Positions 36,511-45,337 of a DNA stretch of 64,000 nt are shown piece after piece. The stretch is from Mucilaginibacter sp. (GTDB lineage Bacteria > Bacteroidota > Bacteroidia > Sphingobacteriales > Sphingobacteriaceae): assembly GCA_031292485.1 (NCBI GenBank), contig JARLHA010000041.1, positions 1-64,000 on the forward strand. The letters run 5' to 3'. Every line of letters starts with the position of its first letter. The stretch's first letter is position 1. The notes beneath the pieces were generated by a model. The model searched no databases and was not told where the DNA came from. It was given only the letters and a program-made list of their open reading frames with translations. A program made the position numbers and the translations under genes.

Positions 36511-37387
36511 AAGCTTTCAAAAACGGCGTATGCTCCAGCATCAGCCTGAAATTATCGGGGTTTACAATATCATTATGCTGTTTCAGGCTGTGAATGTAGA
36601 TCAATGGGTATTTATCATACATATCCGGCTTCAGGTCTTTTTCCTCTACCATAAAATAGCCGATCTTGGCGGTATCCAGCAATTTGTTCATCCGTTCACT
36701 TTCTTCTTTGGGCCCATACCCTACATCGGTATATAAATGGATAAAACGGTGACCTTTGTCCGCCTTTATCCAATCCATAAAAATTTCTGTTTTCCCGTAT
36801 AGGGCGTCAAACAACATGGCTTCGTCAATGGGCATACCTCCGTTTTTGATGATCATGGACATCACTTCGTAAGCGCCGCTATGCCCCCCAAGCAGGATAT
36901 GGTCCGAAGTGCAATTTTTTAAAATCAGGCCTTTATCTTTTAATCCCTGCATTACATCGCTTACCAGCGCTTTAAAATCACCCGGCTTTTCCAGTTTGCC
37001 GCCGTAGCTATCAGGCGAATCGCGGGCCGTTTCGGCCAGTACCAGTATGGCATTTCTTTTACTTTCAATAAATTGTTTGGTTAACTCGTATTCTACAGCA
37101 GCATGATCAACATTATTCCGCCAGCCATGGAACCAAAAGATCAGGTCGACTTTCTTTTTGGCATTCAGGTTTTTAGGTGCAATGATCAATACCGTACTGT
37201 CATTATAGTGCTCTTTTGCTGTATACAAAACGCTATCGTATAAATGCCCCTTACTGCGGCCCGAATCGGGGAATGAGGTATGGGTTGAATAAAGATGAAA
37301 AGTTACAACGCTATTTACATCCTGCGCGGATGACAGCCTGTAAAAACAAATAATCAGCAATGCCGCGAAAAGTATTCGTTTTATCAT
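36506..37387 (-). CDS. Secreted alpha/beta hydrolase, function unknown
   Basis: The 293-residue protein has a signal peptide (MIKRILFAALLIICFYRLSSA) and an alpha/beta hydrolase core. VDLIFWFHGW is the first core strand, with the oxyanion-hole region, and ILLGGHSGAYEVMSMI carries the GHSGA nucleophile elbow with the active Ser. A likely catalytic His appears at the C-terminus in YIHSLKQHNDIV. It fits a secreted esterase or lipase-like enzyme, but no specific substrate can be assigned. It ends inside the palindromic element at 36411-36510. Confidence 0.8.
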   Translation of the reverse strand: MIKRILFAALLIICFYRLSSAQDVNSVVTFHLYSTHTSFPDSGRSKGHLYDSVLYTAKEHYNDSTVLIIAPKNLNAKKKVDLIFWFHGWRNNVDHAAVEYELTKQFIESKRNAILVLAETARDSPDSYGGKLEKPGDFKALVSDVMQGLKDKGLILKNCTSDHILLGGHSGAYEVMSMIIKNGGMPIDEAMLFDALYGKTEIFMDWIKADKGHRFIHLYTDVGYGPKEESERMNKLLDTAKIGYFMVEEKDLKPDMYDKYPLIYIHSLKQHNDIVNPDNFRLMLEHTPFLKAL

Positions 37388-37966
37388 TTTTTTCTTTTAT
37401 AAATCCCGAAAGCGCAATCGGCGGAATCAAACGTCAACCTGTGTATACCCTTTATTCTTGATACACTCTGCCGATCATCGGGTCATTTTTGTTGTTTATT
37501 TTACATTTGTTTTGGTGGGGTTATCAAATATACAACGAAGTAATAGTTTTTTGTTTTGTCGGGATGTAAAATAGCTGTGATGTAAAGTGGCCCCGCCTAA
37601 ATCCTCTCCCAAAGGAGAGGGCCAGGGCTTCTTATTTTTCAGAACTATCTGCCTTGAATAACAACTGTCCGACTAACATTTTTTTCAAAAAAAATCAAAA
37701 ATAAATTCTTGTAAAGCAGATAATAACCAAATTTTAATTTATGCAATGCAATTTGAAAGAATTAAAGATTGCATAAAACAGCAACTTTACAAATAAAATA
37801 TTTGAATTTTTATAATTTTAGTCATACTATATTAACAATTTAATAATTTATAGCTAAATAAATATGATCTTATTTAGAAAAATACAAAAATATTAGGATA
37901 TTTTTAATTAAGATTTTCAATCAGTAACTTCGTCGTTGCACCATTTTATAAACGTTATTATTTAAA
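37388..37966. other. Intergenic region upstream of gltB
   Basis: About 580 bases with no gene. The first half holds a short G/C-block palindrome (CCTCTCC-CAAA-GGAGAGG, 37603-37620) and the second half is AT-rich, with long A/T tracts. TAACTTCG at 37925-37932 is a near match to the -7 consensus, 34 bases before the gltB start. The length leaves room for nitrogen-responsive control, but no repeat operator is clear. Confidence 0.5.
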
Positions 37967-40900
37967 ATGCAACAAGACGAAAGCCGACAGGGCCTATACA
38001 GGCCAGAATTTGAACACGACTCGTGCGGAACAGGGTTTATTACAAACATAAACGGACACAAATCTCATCAGATAATTGATGACGCGCTTACCATGCTCGA
38101 AAACATGGAACACCGCGGCGCTTGCGGCTGTGACCCGGAATCGGGTGATGGCGCGGGTATATTGATTCAATTGCCCCACGAGTTATTAATGGAAGAATGC
38201 TCCAATCTGGAAATCAGCCTGCCTGAGCCAGGAGAGTATGGCGTGGGGATGATATTTTTCCCAAAGGAATCAGCGTTAAAAAAGGCCTGCCGCATACAGA
38301 TAGGCAATGCCATCGAGAAGTTGGGATTACATAAACTGGGGTACCGTAAACTCATTGTAAACTCCACTGTGATCGGCGAAACCGCCCGCAAGGCTGAACC
38401 CGACGTGGAACAATTATTTATCCAAAGGCCACATCATATCAACAATGCAGATGATTTTGAGCGCAAGCTTTATATTTTAAGGCGCTACATCAATAAAACG
38501 ATAACTGAGACGATCCCGGCTGCTGCAGAAAATTTTTACTTTACTTCGCTATCCTGCAAAACCGTAGTTTACAAGGGCCAGGTAACTACTTATCAGTTAC
38601 GTCAATATTTTACTGATCTTACTGATTCGCGCATTGCATCCGGCTTTGCCATGATCCATTCGCGTTTCTCAACCAATACGTTCCCTTCATGGAAACTGGC
38701 ACAGCCGTTCCGTTTGATAGCGCACAACGGCGAGATCAATACACTGACAGGTAACTTAAATTGGTTTTATTCCGGTTTAAAATCATATGCATCTGCCTAT
38801 TTCACACAGGATGAAATGGAAATGCTGCTTCCGGTAATTGACAATAACCAGTCTGACTCGGCTTGTTTAGATAACATTATCGAAATATTGTTGCATAGCG
38901 GTCGTTCGCTGCCACATGTAATGATGATGCTGATCCCCGAGGCATGGGATGGCAACGAGCAAATGGATCCGCTGAAAAAGGCTTTTTACGAATTTCACGC
39001 CGCTTTGATGGAGCCATGGGATGGCCCGGCTGCCATTACATTTACCGATGGTAAATTGGTTGGCGCGCTACTTGACCGTAACGGTCTTCGTCCTTTGCGT
39101 TTTGTAGTGACCAATGACGGCCGTGTTATTGCTGCATCCGAAGCAGGCGTATTAAACCTTGACGAAAGTTTAGTACTTCAGAAAGGCCGCCTGCAGCCTG
39201 GTAAAATGTTGCTGATCGATACCGAAAAAGGTAAAATCATTACTGATGACGAGATCAAACACCAGATAGCATCGTTACAGCCATATGGCCGCTGGCTCGA
39301 AAATTATAAAATACAGCTGGGCGAACTGGGTGAGCCGCGTTTGGCTTTCGCGAGTTTGTCGGAAGATTCGGTTTACCGCTACCAGCAGGTATTCGGGTAC
39401 AGCCGCGAAGATATTGATATCATTATAAAACCAATGGCGCTGGATGGCAAAGAGCCTATCGGATCCATGGGTACCGACGTGCCTTTGGCGATACTATCTG
39501 ACAAACCACAGCACCTGTCAAGCTACTTTAAACAGTTTTTTGCCCAGGTTACCAACCCGCCTATCGACCCGATCCGCGAGCGTTTGGTGATGAGCCTTTC
39601 TACCTTTATAGGTAACAACGGCAACTTACTGGATGAAGATAAAATGCATTGCCATTGCGTGGTATTAAAACATCCGATATTGAAAAACCACCAGCTGGAG
39701 AAGCTGCGGAGTATTGATACCGGCATGTTCCATGCTAAAACGCTGCAAACTTATTATAATGCCGATGGCATGCCGGGTTCGCTTGAAAAAGGGATCGCAA
39801 GGCTTTGCCGCTATGCCGAAGATTCAGTTGATGACGGATTTGAGGTATTGATCTTGTCCGACCGTGCCATTGATTCGGAGCATGCGCCTATACCGTCTTT
39901 ACTAGCGGTATCAGCCGTGCATCACCACCTCATCAGGAGCGGCCGCAGGGGCGCTGTGGGCATTGTTGTTGAAACAGGCGATACATGGGAGGTACACCAT
40001 TTTGCCTGTTTACTGGCATTCGGTGCAACAGCCATCAACCCTTACCTGGCGCTATCAACCATTGAAGCTTTGAAAAACAATGGCAGTATGGAGACCAACC
40101 TGGATTTAAAAACGCTGCAAAAGAACTATGTAAAATCTATAAATGATGGCTTGCTGAAGATCTTCTCTAAAATGGGGATCTCTACGCTGCAATCCTACCA
40201 TGGTTCGCAGGTGTTTGAGATTTTGGGGATCAACCAGGCGGTTGTCGACAAATATTTTACCGGCGCGGTAACCCGTATAGGTGGTTTAGGGCTGGACGAA
40301 ATTGCCCGCGAATCGCTTTGCAAACACCGTTTAGGTTTCGGCGGTTCAAAATCAGGTACGCATCTATTGCCTGAGGGCGGTATTTACCAATGGAAACGCC
40401 GCGGCGAGTCGCATTTATTTAATCCGACTACCGTTCACCTGCTGCAACATGCTACAAGGACCAACGATTATTCGATTTATAAAAATTATGCGAAAGCGAT
40501 CAATGAGCAAAGCGAAAAACATTTCACCATCAGGGGATTGCTTGATTTTGCCCATCACCGCGAACCGATCAGCTTAGAGGAGGTTGAACCGGCTGAAAAC
40601 ATCATGAAACGCTTTGCAACAGGCGCCATGTCGTTCGGCTCTATCTCTCACGAAGCGCACAGCACCATGGCTATTGCCATGAACCGCATTGGCGGCAAAA
40701 GCAATACTGGCGAAGGCGGCGAAGACGAGATCAGGTACGAGCGTTTGCCAAACGGCGACTCGATGCGCTCGGCTATTAAACAGGTGGCATCGGCACGTTT
40801 TGGGGTAACTTCCAACTACCTGACCAATGCAGACGAATTACAGATAAAAATGGCGCAGGGTGCAAAACCCGGCGAAGGCGGGCAGTTGCCCGGCCATAAG

Positions 40901-42487
40901 GTTGACGACTGGATCGCTAAAACAAGGCACTCAACACCGGGTGTTGGTTTGATCTCGCCGCCGCCGCACCACGATATTTATTCTATCGAGGATTTGGCAC
41001 AGCTGATCTTCGACCTGAAAAATGCTAACCGTGCCGCCCGTATCAATGTAAAACTGGTATCAAAGGCAGGTGTAGGAACCATCGCCGCAGGTGTTGCTAA
41101 AGCACATGCCGATGTGATCCTGATCGCCGGCTATGACGGCGGCACAGGCGCCTCCCCTATCAGCTCCATTAAACATGCGGGTTTGCCATGGGAATTAGGC
41201 CTAACAGAAGCACACCAGACCCTGGTTCGCAACAAACTGCGCAGCCGCGTGGTATTGCAAACAGACGGTCAGTTGAAGACAGGCCGCGATCTGGCTATTG
41301 CCTGCTTAATGGGCGCCGAGGAATGGGGTGTTGCTACCGCTGCTTTAGTAGCCGGTGGCTGTATCATGATGCGTAAATGCCATCTGAACACCTGCCCCGT
41401 TGGCGTGGCTACACAGGACCCTGAATTAAGAAAACTATTCTCGGGCAAACCGGAACATATCGTTAACCTTTTCCGCTTTTTGGCCGAAGAGCTGCGCGAA
41501 ATTATGGCCGAATTAGGCTTCCGTACCATTAACGAAATGGTGGGCCGCGTTCAGTTCCTGAAAGTGAAGGACGGGCTAACCAATTGGAAAGCTAAAAAGA
41601 TTGATCTTTCGGGCATATTACACCCTGTAAATCATCCTAAGGACATGACGCTGTACAACAGCGAAAAACAGGACCATGGCATGGATGCTATCCTCGACTG
41701 GCAGCTTTTGGAAGCAGCAAAACTGGCCCTGGAAGATAAAACACCGGTATTTGCAGAATTTGAGGTAAGGAACGTTGACCGTACCATCGGCACATTGCTT
41801 TCTAATGAGATTTCCAAGCTATACGGCTCTGTTGGTTTGCCTGATAATACCATCAACTACAAATTTAAAGGTTCAGCCGGGCAAAGCTTTGGGGCATTCG
41901 CCGCAAAAGGCATTTCATTTGAGCTGGAAGGTGAAGCAAATGACTATGTAGGTAAAGGTTTATCAGGAGCGCAGCTGGCTATATACCCGTCTGCAAAGGC
42001 AACCTTTACGCCTGAGGACAATATCATCATCGGCAACGTGGCCCTTTACGGCGCCACCAGCGGCGAGGTATTTATCCGCGGTATGGCAGGCGAACGTTTT
42101 GCAGTACGTAATTCCGGTGCTACCACTGTGGTGGAAGGCATCGGCGACCATGGTTGCGAATATATGACCGGCGGTTTGGCCCTGATCCTTGGTGAAACAG
42201 GCCGTAACTTTGCAGCAGGAATGAGCGGCGGTATTGCCTGGGTATATAACCCTAACAATACCTTTGCTGAAAATTGCAACCAGGAAATGGTTGATCTTGA
42301 CCCGCTATCGGCGAAAGACGAAGAGCAGATCATCGCCTTACTGCACAAACACATTCATTTAACCGGCAGTGAAGTAGCCAAACAGCTGCTTGCCAACTGG
42401 AAAGAAGCCAGGCTTCAGTTTGTGAAAGTGTATCCAAGAGAGTATAAAAAAGTTATTGAGAAATTAGAATATCAAACTATCGGCTAA
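37967..42487 (+). CDS. gltB: Glutamate synthase large subunit
   Basis: GOGAT moves the amide of glutamine to 2-oxoglutarate to make two glutamates. The 1506-residue protein has an N-terminal Ntn amidotransferase with the nucleophile Cys20 in EHDSCGTGF; the first 19 residues are the cleaved prosequence. The central FMN-binding synthase domain includes KPGEGGQLPGHKVDDWIAKTRHSTPG and AGYDGGTGASPISSIKHAG, and the [3Fe-4S] cysteines lie in MMRKCHLNTCPVGVATQDP. GltB's C-terminal beta-helix domain ends the protein. The TAA stop overlaps the gltD ATG by one base. Confidence 0.96.
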   Translation: MQQDESRQGLYRPEFEHDSCGTGFITNINGHKSHQIIDDALTMLENMEHRGACGCDPESGDGAGILIQLPHELLMEECSNLEISLPEPGEYGVGMIFFPKESALKKACRIQIGNAIEKLGLHKLGYRKLIVNSTVIGETARKAEPDVEQLFIQRPHHINNADDFERKLYILRRYINKTITETIPAAAENFYFTSLSCKTVVYKGQVTTYQLRQYFTDLTDSRIASGFAMIHSRFSTNTFPSWKLAQPFRLIAHNGEINTLTGNLNWFYSGLKSYASAYFTQDEMEMLLPVIDNNQSDSACLDNIIEILLHSGRSLPHVMMMLIPEAWDGNEQMDPLKKAFYEFHAALMEPWDGPAAITFTDGKLVGALLDRNGLRPLRFVVTNDGRVIAASEAGVLNLDESLVLQKGRLQPGKMLLIDTEKGKIITDDEIKHQIASLQPYGRWLENYKIQLGELGEPRLAFASLSEDSVYRYQQVFGYSREDIDIIIKPMALDGKEPIGSMGTDVPLAILSDKPQHLSSYFKQFFAQVTNPPIDPIRERLVMSLSTFIGNNGNLLDEDKMHCHCVVLKHPILKNHQLEKLRSIDTGMFHAKTLQTYYNADGMPGSLEKGIARLCRYAEDSVDDGFEVLILSDRAIDSEHAPIPSLLAVSAVHHHLIRSGRRGAVGIVVETGDTWEVHHFACLLAFGATAINPYLALSTIEALKNNGSMETNLDLKTLQKNYVKSINDGLLKIFSKMGISTLQSYHGSQVFEILGINQAVVDKYFTGAVTRIGGLGLDEIARESLCKHRLGFGGSKSGTHLLPEGGIYQWKRRGESHLFNPTTVHLLQHATRTNDYSIYKNYAKAINEQSEKHFTIRGLLDFAHHREPISLEEVEPAENIMKRFATGAMSFGSISHEAHSTMAIAMNRIGGKSNTGEGGEDEIRYERLPNGDSMRSAIKQVASARFGVTSNYLTNADELQIKMAQGAKPGEGGQLPGHKVDDWIAKTRHSTPGVGLISPPPHHDIYSIEDLAQLIFDLKNANRAARINVKLVSKAGVGTIAAGVAKAHADVILIAGYDGGTGASPISSIKHAGLPWELGLTEAHQTLVRNKLRSRVVLQTDGQLKTGRDLAIACLMGAEEWGVATAALVAGGCIMMRKCHLNTCPVGVATQDPELRKLFSGKPEHIVNLFRFLAEELREIMAELGFRTINEMVGRVQFLKVKDGLTNWKAKKIDLSGILHPVNHPKDMTLYNSEKQDHGMDAILDWQLLEAAKLALEDKTPVFAEFEVRNVDRTIGTLLSNEISKLYGSVGLPDNTINYKFKGSAGQSFGAFAAKGISFELEGEANDYVGKGLSGAQLAIYPSAKATFTPEDNIIIGNVALYGATSGEVFIRGMAGERFAVRNSGATTVVEGIGDHGCEYMTGGLALILGETGRNFAAGMSGGIAWVYNPNNTFAENCNQEMVDLDPLSAKDEEQIIALLHKHIHLTGSEVAKQLLANWKEARLQFVKVYPREYKKVIEKLEYQTIG

Positions 42488-43965
42488 TGGGAAAAGCAAC
42501 AGGATTCCAGGAGTTTAACAGAGAACTTCCTGAAAAGGTACCGGCTGCGGAGCGCGTAAAAAACTACAACGAATTTGTTTATTTATACCCCGAAGAAAAG
42601 TTAAACCAGCAATCGGCGCGCTGCATGAATTGCGGCATCCCTTTTTGTCATTCGGGTTGCCCGCTGGGCAATATCATTCCTGAGTTTAATGATGCGGTTT
42701 ACCGTAAAAACTGGGAAGAAGCATATAATATTTTATCATCAACCAATAACTTCCCCGAGTTTACCGGCAGGATATGCCCTGCACCCTGCGAATCGGCTTG
42801 TGTGCTCGGCATCAACAAACCTGCGGTAGCCATCGAGGAAATTGAAAAGCATATCATCGAGATCGCTTTTGAGAAAAACCTGGTAAAACCGGTTGCCCCT
42901 TTTATCAAAACGGGTAAAAAAGTGGCGGTGGTGGGTTCTGGTCCCGCTGGGCTGGCGGCTGCCGCTCAATTGAGCAAAGCTGGCCATTTGGTGACCGTTT
43001 ACGAGCGTGACGACCGTCCGGGAGGCTTGCTGCGTTACGGCATCCCTGATTTCAAACTTGAAAAATGGGTTGTTGAGCGCCGCGTGGAAATGATGGAAAA
43101 AGATGGCGTTGTATTTAAATGCAATACCGAAATTGGTAAAGATATAGCCGCTGATGAACTGGTGCGTACCAACGACGCCGTTGTATTGGCAGGCGGATCA
43201 ACCATTCCCCGCAACCTGAATATCCCCGGCAGGGAATTGAAAGGCATCTACTTCGCGATGGACTTTTTGAAACAGCAAAACAAACGCGTAAGCGGTATTA
43301 AATTCGACCAGGAAGATATCCTGGCTACAGGTAAAGATGTGATCGTGATCGGCGGCGGTGATACCGGTTCGGATTGTGTGGGCACATCAAACCGCCAGGG
43401 CGCAAGCTCTATCAAGCAGTTTGAGGTAATGAGCCAGCCACCGGCAAACCGTACCACACACATGCCATGGCCAACCTACCCTATGGTGCTGAAAACTACC
43501 AGCAGCCACGAAGAAGGTTGCGACCGTTACTGGGGCATTAATACCGAAGAATTTTTGGGTGATGAAGAAGGAAATTTACGCGCTATAAGGGTTTGCGATA
43601 TTACCTGGGAACTGGATGTAATGAACAGGCCGATAAAATTTGTAAAAGTGGAAGGCTCTGAACGCGAAATACCTTGCCAAAGGATCTTCCTTGCCATGGG
43701 CTTCCTGTTCCCGCAGCATACCGGGATGATAGAAAACCTGGGCGTTGACCTTGACGAACGCAAAAACGTAAAAGCCAAAGAAGGCATTTACCGTACCAAC
43801 GTAAGCAAAGTATTTGCCGCCGGCGATATGCGCCGCGGACAATCCCTTGTAGTTTGGGCCATCTCCGAAGGTCGCGAAGCGGCCCGCAAGGTAGATGAAT
43901 TCCTGATGGGACATTCTATCCTTGAAAGCAAAGACGCGGTGAACCAGTTTGAGCAGGTGTTTTGA
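42487..43965 (+). CDS. gltD: Glutamate synthase small subunit
   Basis: GltD carries electrons from NADPH through FAD and iron-sulfur clusters to the FMN of GltB. The 492-residue protein has an N-terminal double cluster motif, with [17 protein letters not shown] (about 44-60) and [15 protein letters not shown]. Then come the FAD site [13 protein letters not shown] and the NADPH site [11 protein letters not shown]. All cysteines and both GxGxxG-type motifs are intact. One-base overlap with gltB shows translational coupling. Confidence 0.96.
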   Translation: MGKATGFQEFNRELPEKVPAAERVKNYNEFVYLYPEEKLNQQSARCMNCGIPFCHSGCPLGNIIPEFNDAVYRKNWEEAYNILSSTNNFPEFTGRICPAPCESACVLGINKPAVAIEEIEKHIIEIAFEKNLVKPVAPFIKTGKKVAVVGSGPAGLAAAAQLSKAGHLVTVYERDDRPGGLLRYGIPDFKLEKWVVERRVEMMEKDGVVFKCNTEIGKDIAADELVRTNDAVVLAGGSTIPRNLNIPGRELKGIYFAMDFLKQQNKRVSGIKFDQEDILATGKDVIVIGGGDTGSDCVGTSNRQGASSIKQFEVMSQPPANRTTHMPWPTYPMVLKTTSSHEEGCDRYWGINTEEFLGDEEGNLRAIRVCDITWELDVMNRPIKFVKVEGSEREIPCQRIFLAMGFLFPQHTGMIENLGVDLDERKNVKAKEGIYRTNVSKVFAAGDMRRGQSLVVWAISEGREAARKVDEFLMGHSILESKDAVNQFEQVF

Positions 43966-44030
43966 GGTAGTTCATGGATCATAGTTCATGGTAGGAAGTC
44001 CATAGTCGATGGACCATAGTCCATGGTAAA

Positions 44031-44210
44031 AAAGCTATGGCCTGTGCGAATCCTTCCCCGGGGGAAGGGAAGGAAGGGGTAAGCGAGTGTCAGGAATGAA
44101 AGATCGTTTTTAATTTGAAGGAAAAACCATCTTTCTGACTTTCCGGACTTTCGAACTTAAAGAAATCAATTATCTGTAGTACCGGGTGCCGAGAGTTGCC
44201 CGGTTTTTTT
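44031..44210 (+). repeat. Hairpin repeat, copy 1
   Basis: Starts AAAGCTATGGCCTGTGCG, has CCTTCCCCGGGGGAAGG (44052-44068, perfect palindrome) and AATGAAAGATCGTTTTTAATT, then TTTCGAACTTAAA. It ends in the hairpin ACCGGG-TGCCGAGAGTTG-CCCGGT with T7. Copy 2 at 44422-44611 is very similar throughout; copy 3 at 45219-45298 shares only the last part. The terminator-like end suggests the unit may be a small transcribed RNA, but no promoter is certain. Confidence 0.7.
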
Positions 44211-44261
44211 GTTTAGAGGATTCATGATACAACGATTTTCTATGTATTTTGCAAATAAAAC

Positions 44262-44323
44262 CTATGTAAATTGAAAGTTGAAGCTATGTAAATTGAAAGT
44301 TTATATCATGCAAATTTAAAGTT
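44262..44323. repeat. Three 22-23-base direct repeats
   Basis: CTATGTAAATTGAAAGTT occurs at 44262-44279 and 44284-44301, and a diverged copy CATGCAAATTTAAAGTT at 44307-44323. The regular spacing resembles iterons or the internal repeats at the ends of some transposons. No replication or transposase gene is nearby. Confidence 0.65.
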
Positions 44324-44421
44324 TAATCTAAATATATCTGTATATCAATACGATAAGAGGCAAGAAGGTAATAATAAAACCATTTCGGTCTGATGGTAAG
44401 AAACATCAAGAGGGCCAGAGA

Positions 44422-44611
44422 AAAGCAATGGCCTGTGCGAATCCTTCCCCGAGGGAAGGGAAGGAAGGGGTAAGCGGGTGTTAAAAATGAAAGATCGTTT
44501 TTAATTGAACGAAAAAACTGCTTTTGGGCTCTACTGACTTTCGGGACTTTCGGACTTTAAAATCAAATCAATTATATGCGAAACCGGGTGGCGAGAGTTG
44601 CCCGGTTTTTT
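44422..44611 (+). repeat. Hairpin repeat, copy 2
   Basis: Repeats copy 1 with small changes: AAAGCAATGGCCTGTGCG, CCTTCCCCGAGGGAAGG, and ends ACCGGG-TGGCGAGAGTTG-CCCGGT with T6 (44583-44612). It lies immediately upstream of the toxin-antitoxin cassette, about 60 bases before its -7 element. Confidence 0.7.
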
Positions 44612-44670
44612 GTGTGATCATTGGTTGGAAAAATCAAATTCCAGAATCTCCAGATGAATGAAAAAAACTG

Positions 44671-44678
44671 TAAATTTG
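44671..44678 (+). promoter_or_regulatory. -7 element for the toxin-antitoxin cassette
   Basis: TAAATTTG matches TAnnTTTG and lies 29 bases before the antitoxin ATG at 44708, giving a leader of about 23 bases. Its position inside the longer frame from 44621 favours the shorter antitoxin start. Confidence 0.5.
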
Positions 44679-44707
44679 TTTTTATCCAAAGCAAAATAAT
44701 AAATCGT

Positions 44708-44914
44708 ATGGAAGCTTTAATTGTTTATCCCACAAAAGCACAGGAAAAAGCTGTTACTGCATTTCTTAAAGCGCTAAATGTTCAGTTTGAGAAAAAGCAG
44801 GAAGTATTGCCACCTCATGTTTTGGAGGGAATTAAAAAAGGCCAGGAAGACATCAAAGCCGGCGATACTTTTACTTACGAAGAATTTAAGCAGCAGCTTT
44901 CGATTTATAAGTGA
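44708..44914 (+). CDS. Antitoxin of a RelE/ParE-type toxin-antitoxin pair
   Basis: I start the gene at the ATG at 44708, giving 68 residues from MEALIVYPTKAQEKAVTAF. The N-terminal half is a helix and the C-terminal half is helical and acidic, with HVLEGIKKGQEDIKAGDTFTYEEFKQQ. That fits the small Bacteroidetes antitoxins whose acidic C-terminus wraps the toxin. The toxin GTG overlaps the stop codon by four bases, so the two are co-translated. No known DNA-binding motif is obvious, so self-regulation is inferred from the family pattern. Confidence 0.8.
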   Translation: MEALIVYPTKAQEKAVTAFLKALNVQFEKKQEVLPPHVLEGIKKGQEDIKAGDTFTYEEFKQQLSIYK

Positions 44915-45201
44915 ACTTTACCCTAACCTTTTCACGGCAAGCCAAAGAAACCTATGCGGCCATCCAGGCTCAACTGAATAATCGTTGGGGACAAACGGTT
45001 TTGGAGAAATTTGAGAAGAAAACGGTTAAAACACTTGACCTGATTTTACAATCTCCATTAATGTTTAAATCAATAACCGATCATCCCAATATCCGAAAAG
45101 GTTTAATCCATAAAAATTGTTCTGTTTTTTATGAAGTTAAAGCAACTGAAATAGAAATACTTTTCTTTTGGGACAATAGGCAGGATCCGATTATTTTATA
45201 A
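44911..45201 (+). CDS. RelE/ParE-family toxin
   Basis: The 96-residue protein starts at GTG 44911, overlapping the antitoxin stop as GTGA. It has the RelE/ParE plan: MNFTLTFSRQAKETYAAIQ helix, then the sheet with HPNIRKGLIHKNCSVFYEV and the final strand IEILFFWDNRQDPI. RelE members cut mRNA on the ribosome and ParE members poison gyrase; the sequence does not decide between them. It is followed about 20 bases later by repeat copy 3. Confidence 0.85.
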   Translation: MNFTLTFSRQAKETYAAIQAQLNNRWGQTVLEKFEKKTVKTLDLILQSPLMFKSITDHPNIRKGLIHKNCSVFYEVKATEIEILFFWDNRQDPIIL

Positions 45202-45218
45202 AAAATATTACACGCTGT

Positions 45219-45298
45219 TTCGAACTTAAAAAGCAAAATCAAGCCAAATCAATTAAATTATATGTGAAACCGGCCAACGAGCGTTGCCCGGTTTTTTT
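45219..45298 (+). repeat. Hairpin repeat, copy 3 (3' part only)
   Basis: Shares TTCGAACTTAAA, AAATCAATTA and a TATGTGAAACCGG entry with copies 1 and 2, then forms a stronger stem: ACCGG-C-CAACG pairs with CGTTG-C-CCGGT (45269-45292), followed by T7. It lies just after the toxin gene and can terminate it. The upstream part of the repeat is missing. Confidence 0.7.
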
Positions 45299-45337
45299 GT
45301 TGCCGTTTAAATAAATTAGTTCAACTTTGTTTTTGAA

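Larger units (their letters stand above)
43966..44707. other. Repeat-rich intergenic segment after gltD
   Basis: About 740 bases with no gene before the antitoxin start at 44708. It holds a TTCATGG repeat relative (43973-43993), two copies of a long repeat ending in hairpins (44031-44210 and 44422-44611), and a 22-base tandem array (44262-44323). The -7 element for the toxin-antitoxin genes is at 44671-44678. A frame from 44621 that reads into the antitoxin is rejected in favour of the ATG at 44708. Confidence 0.7.

Noticed and set aside
44621..44707. Longer antitoxin frame
   Set aside because: It includes the -7 promoter element, and the protein core begins at MEALIVYPTKAQE.
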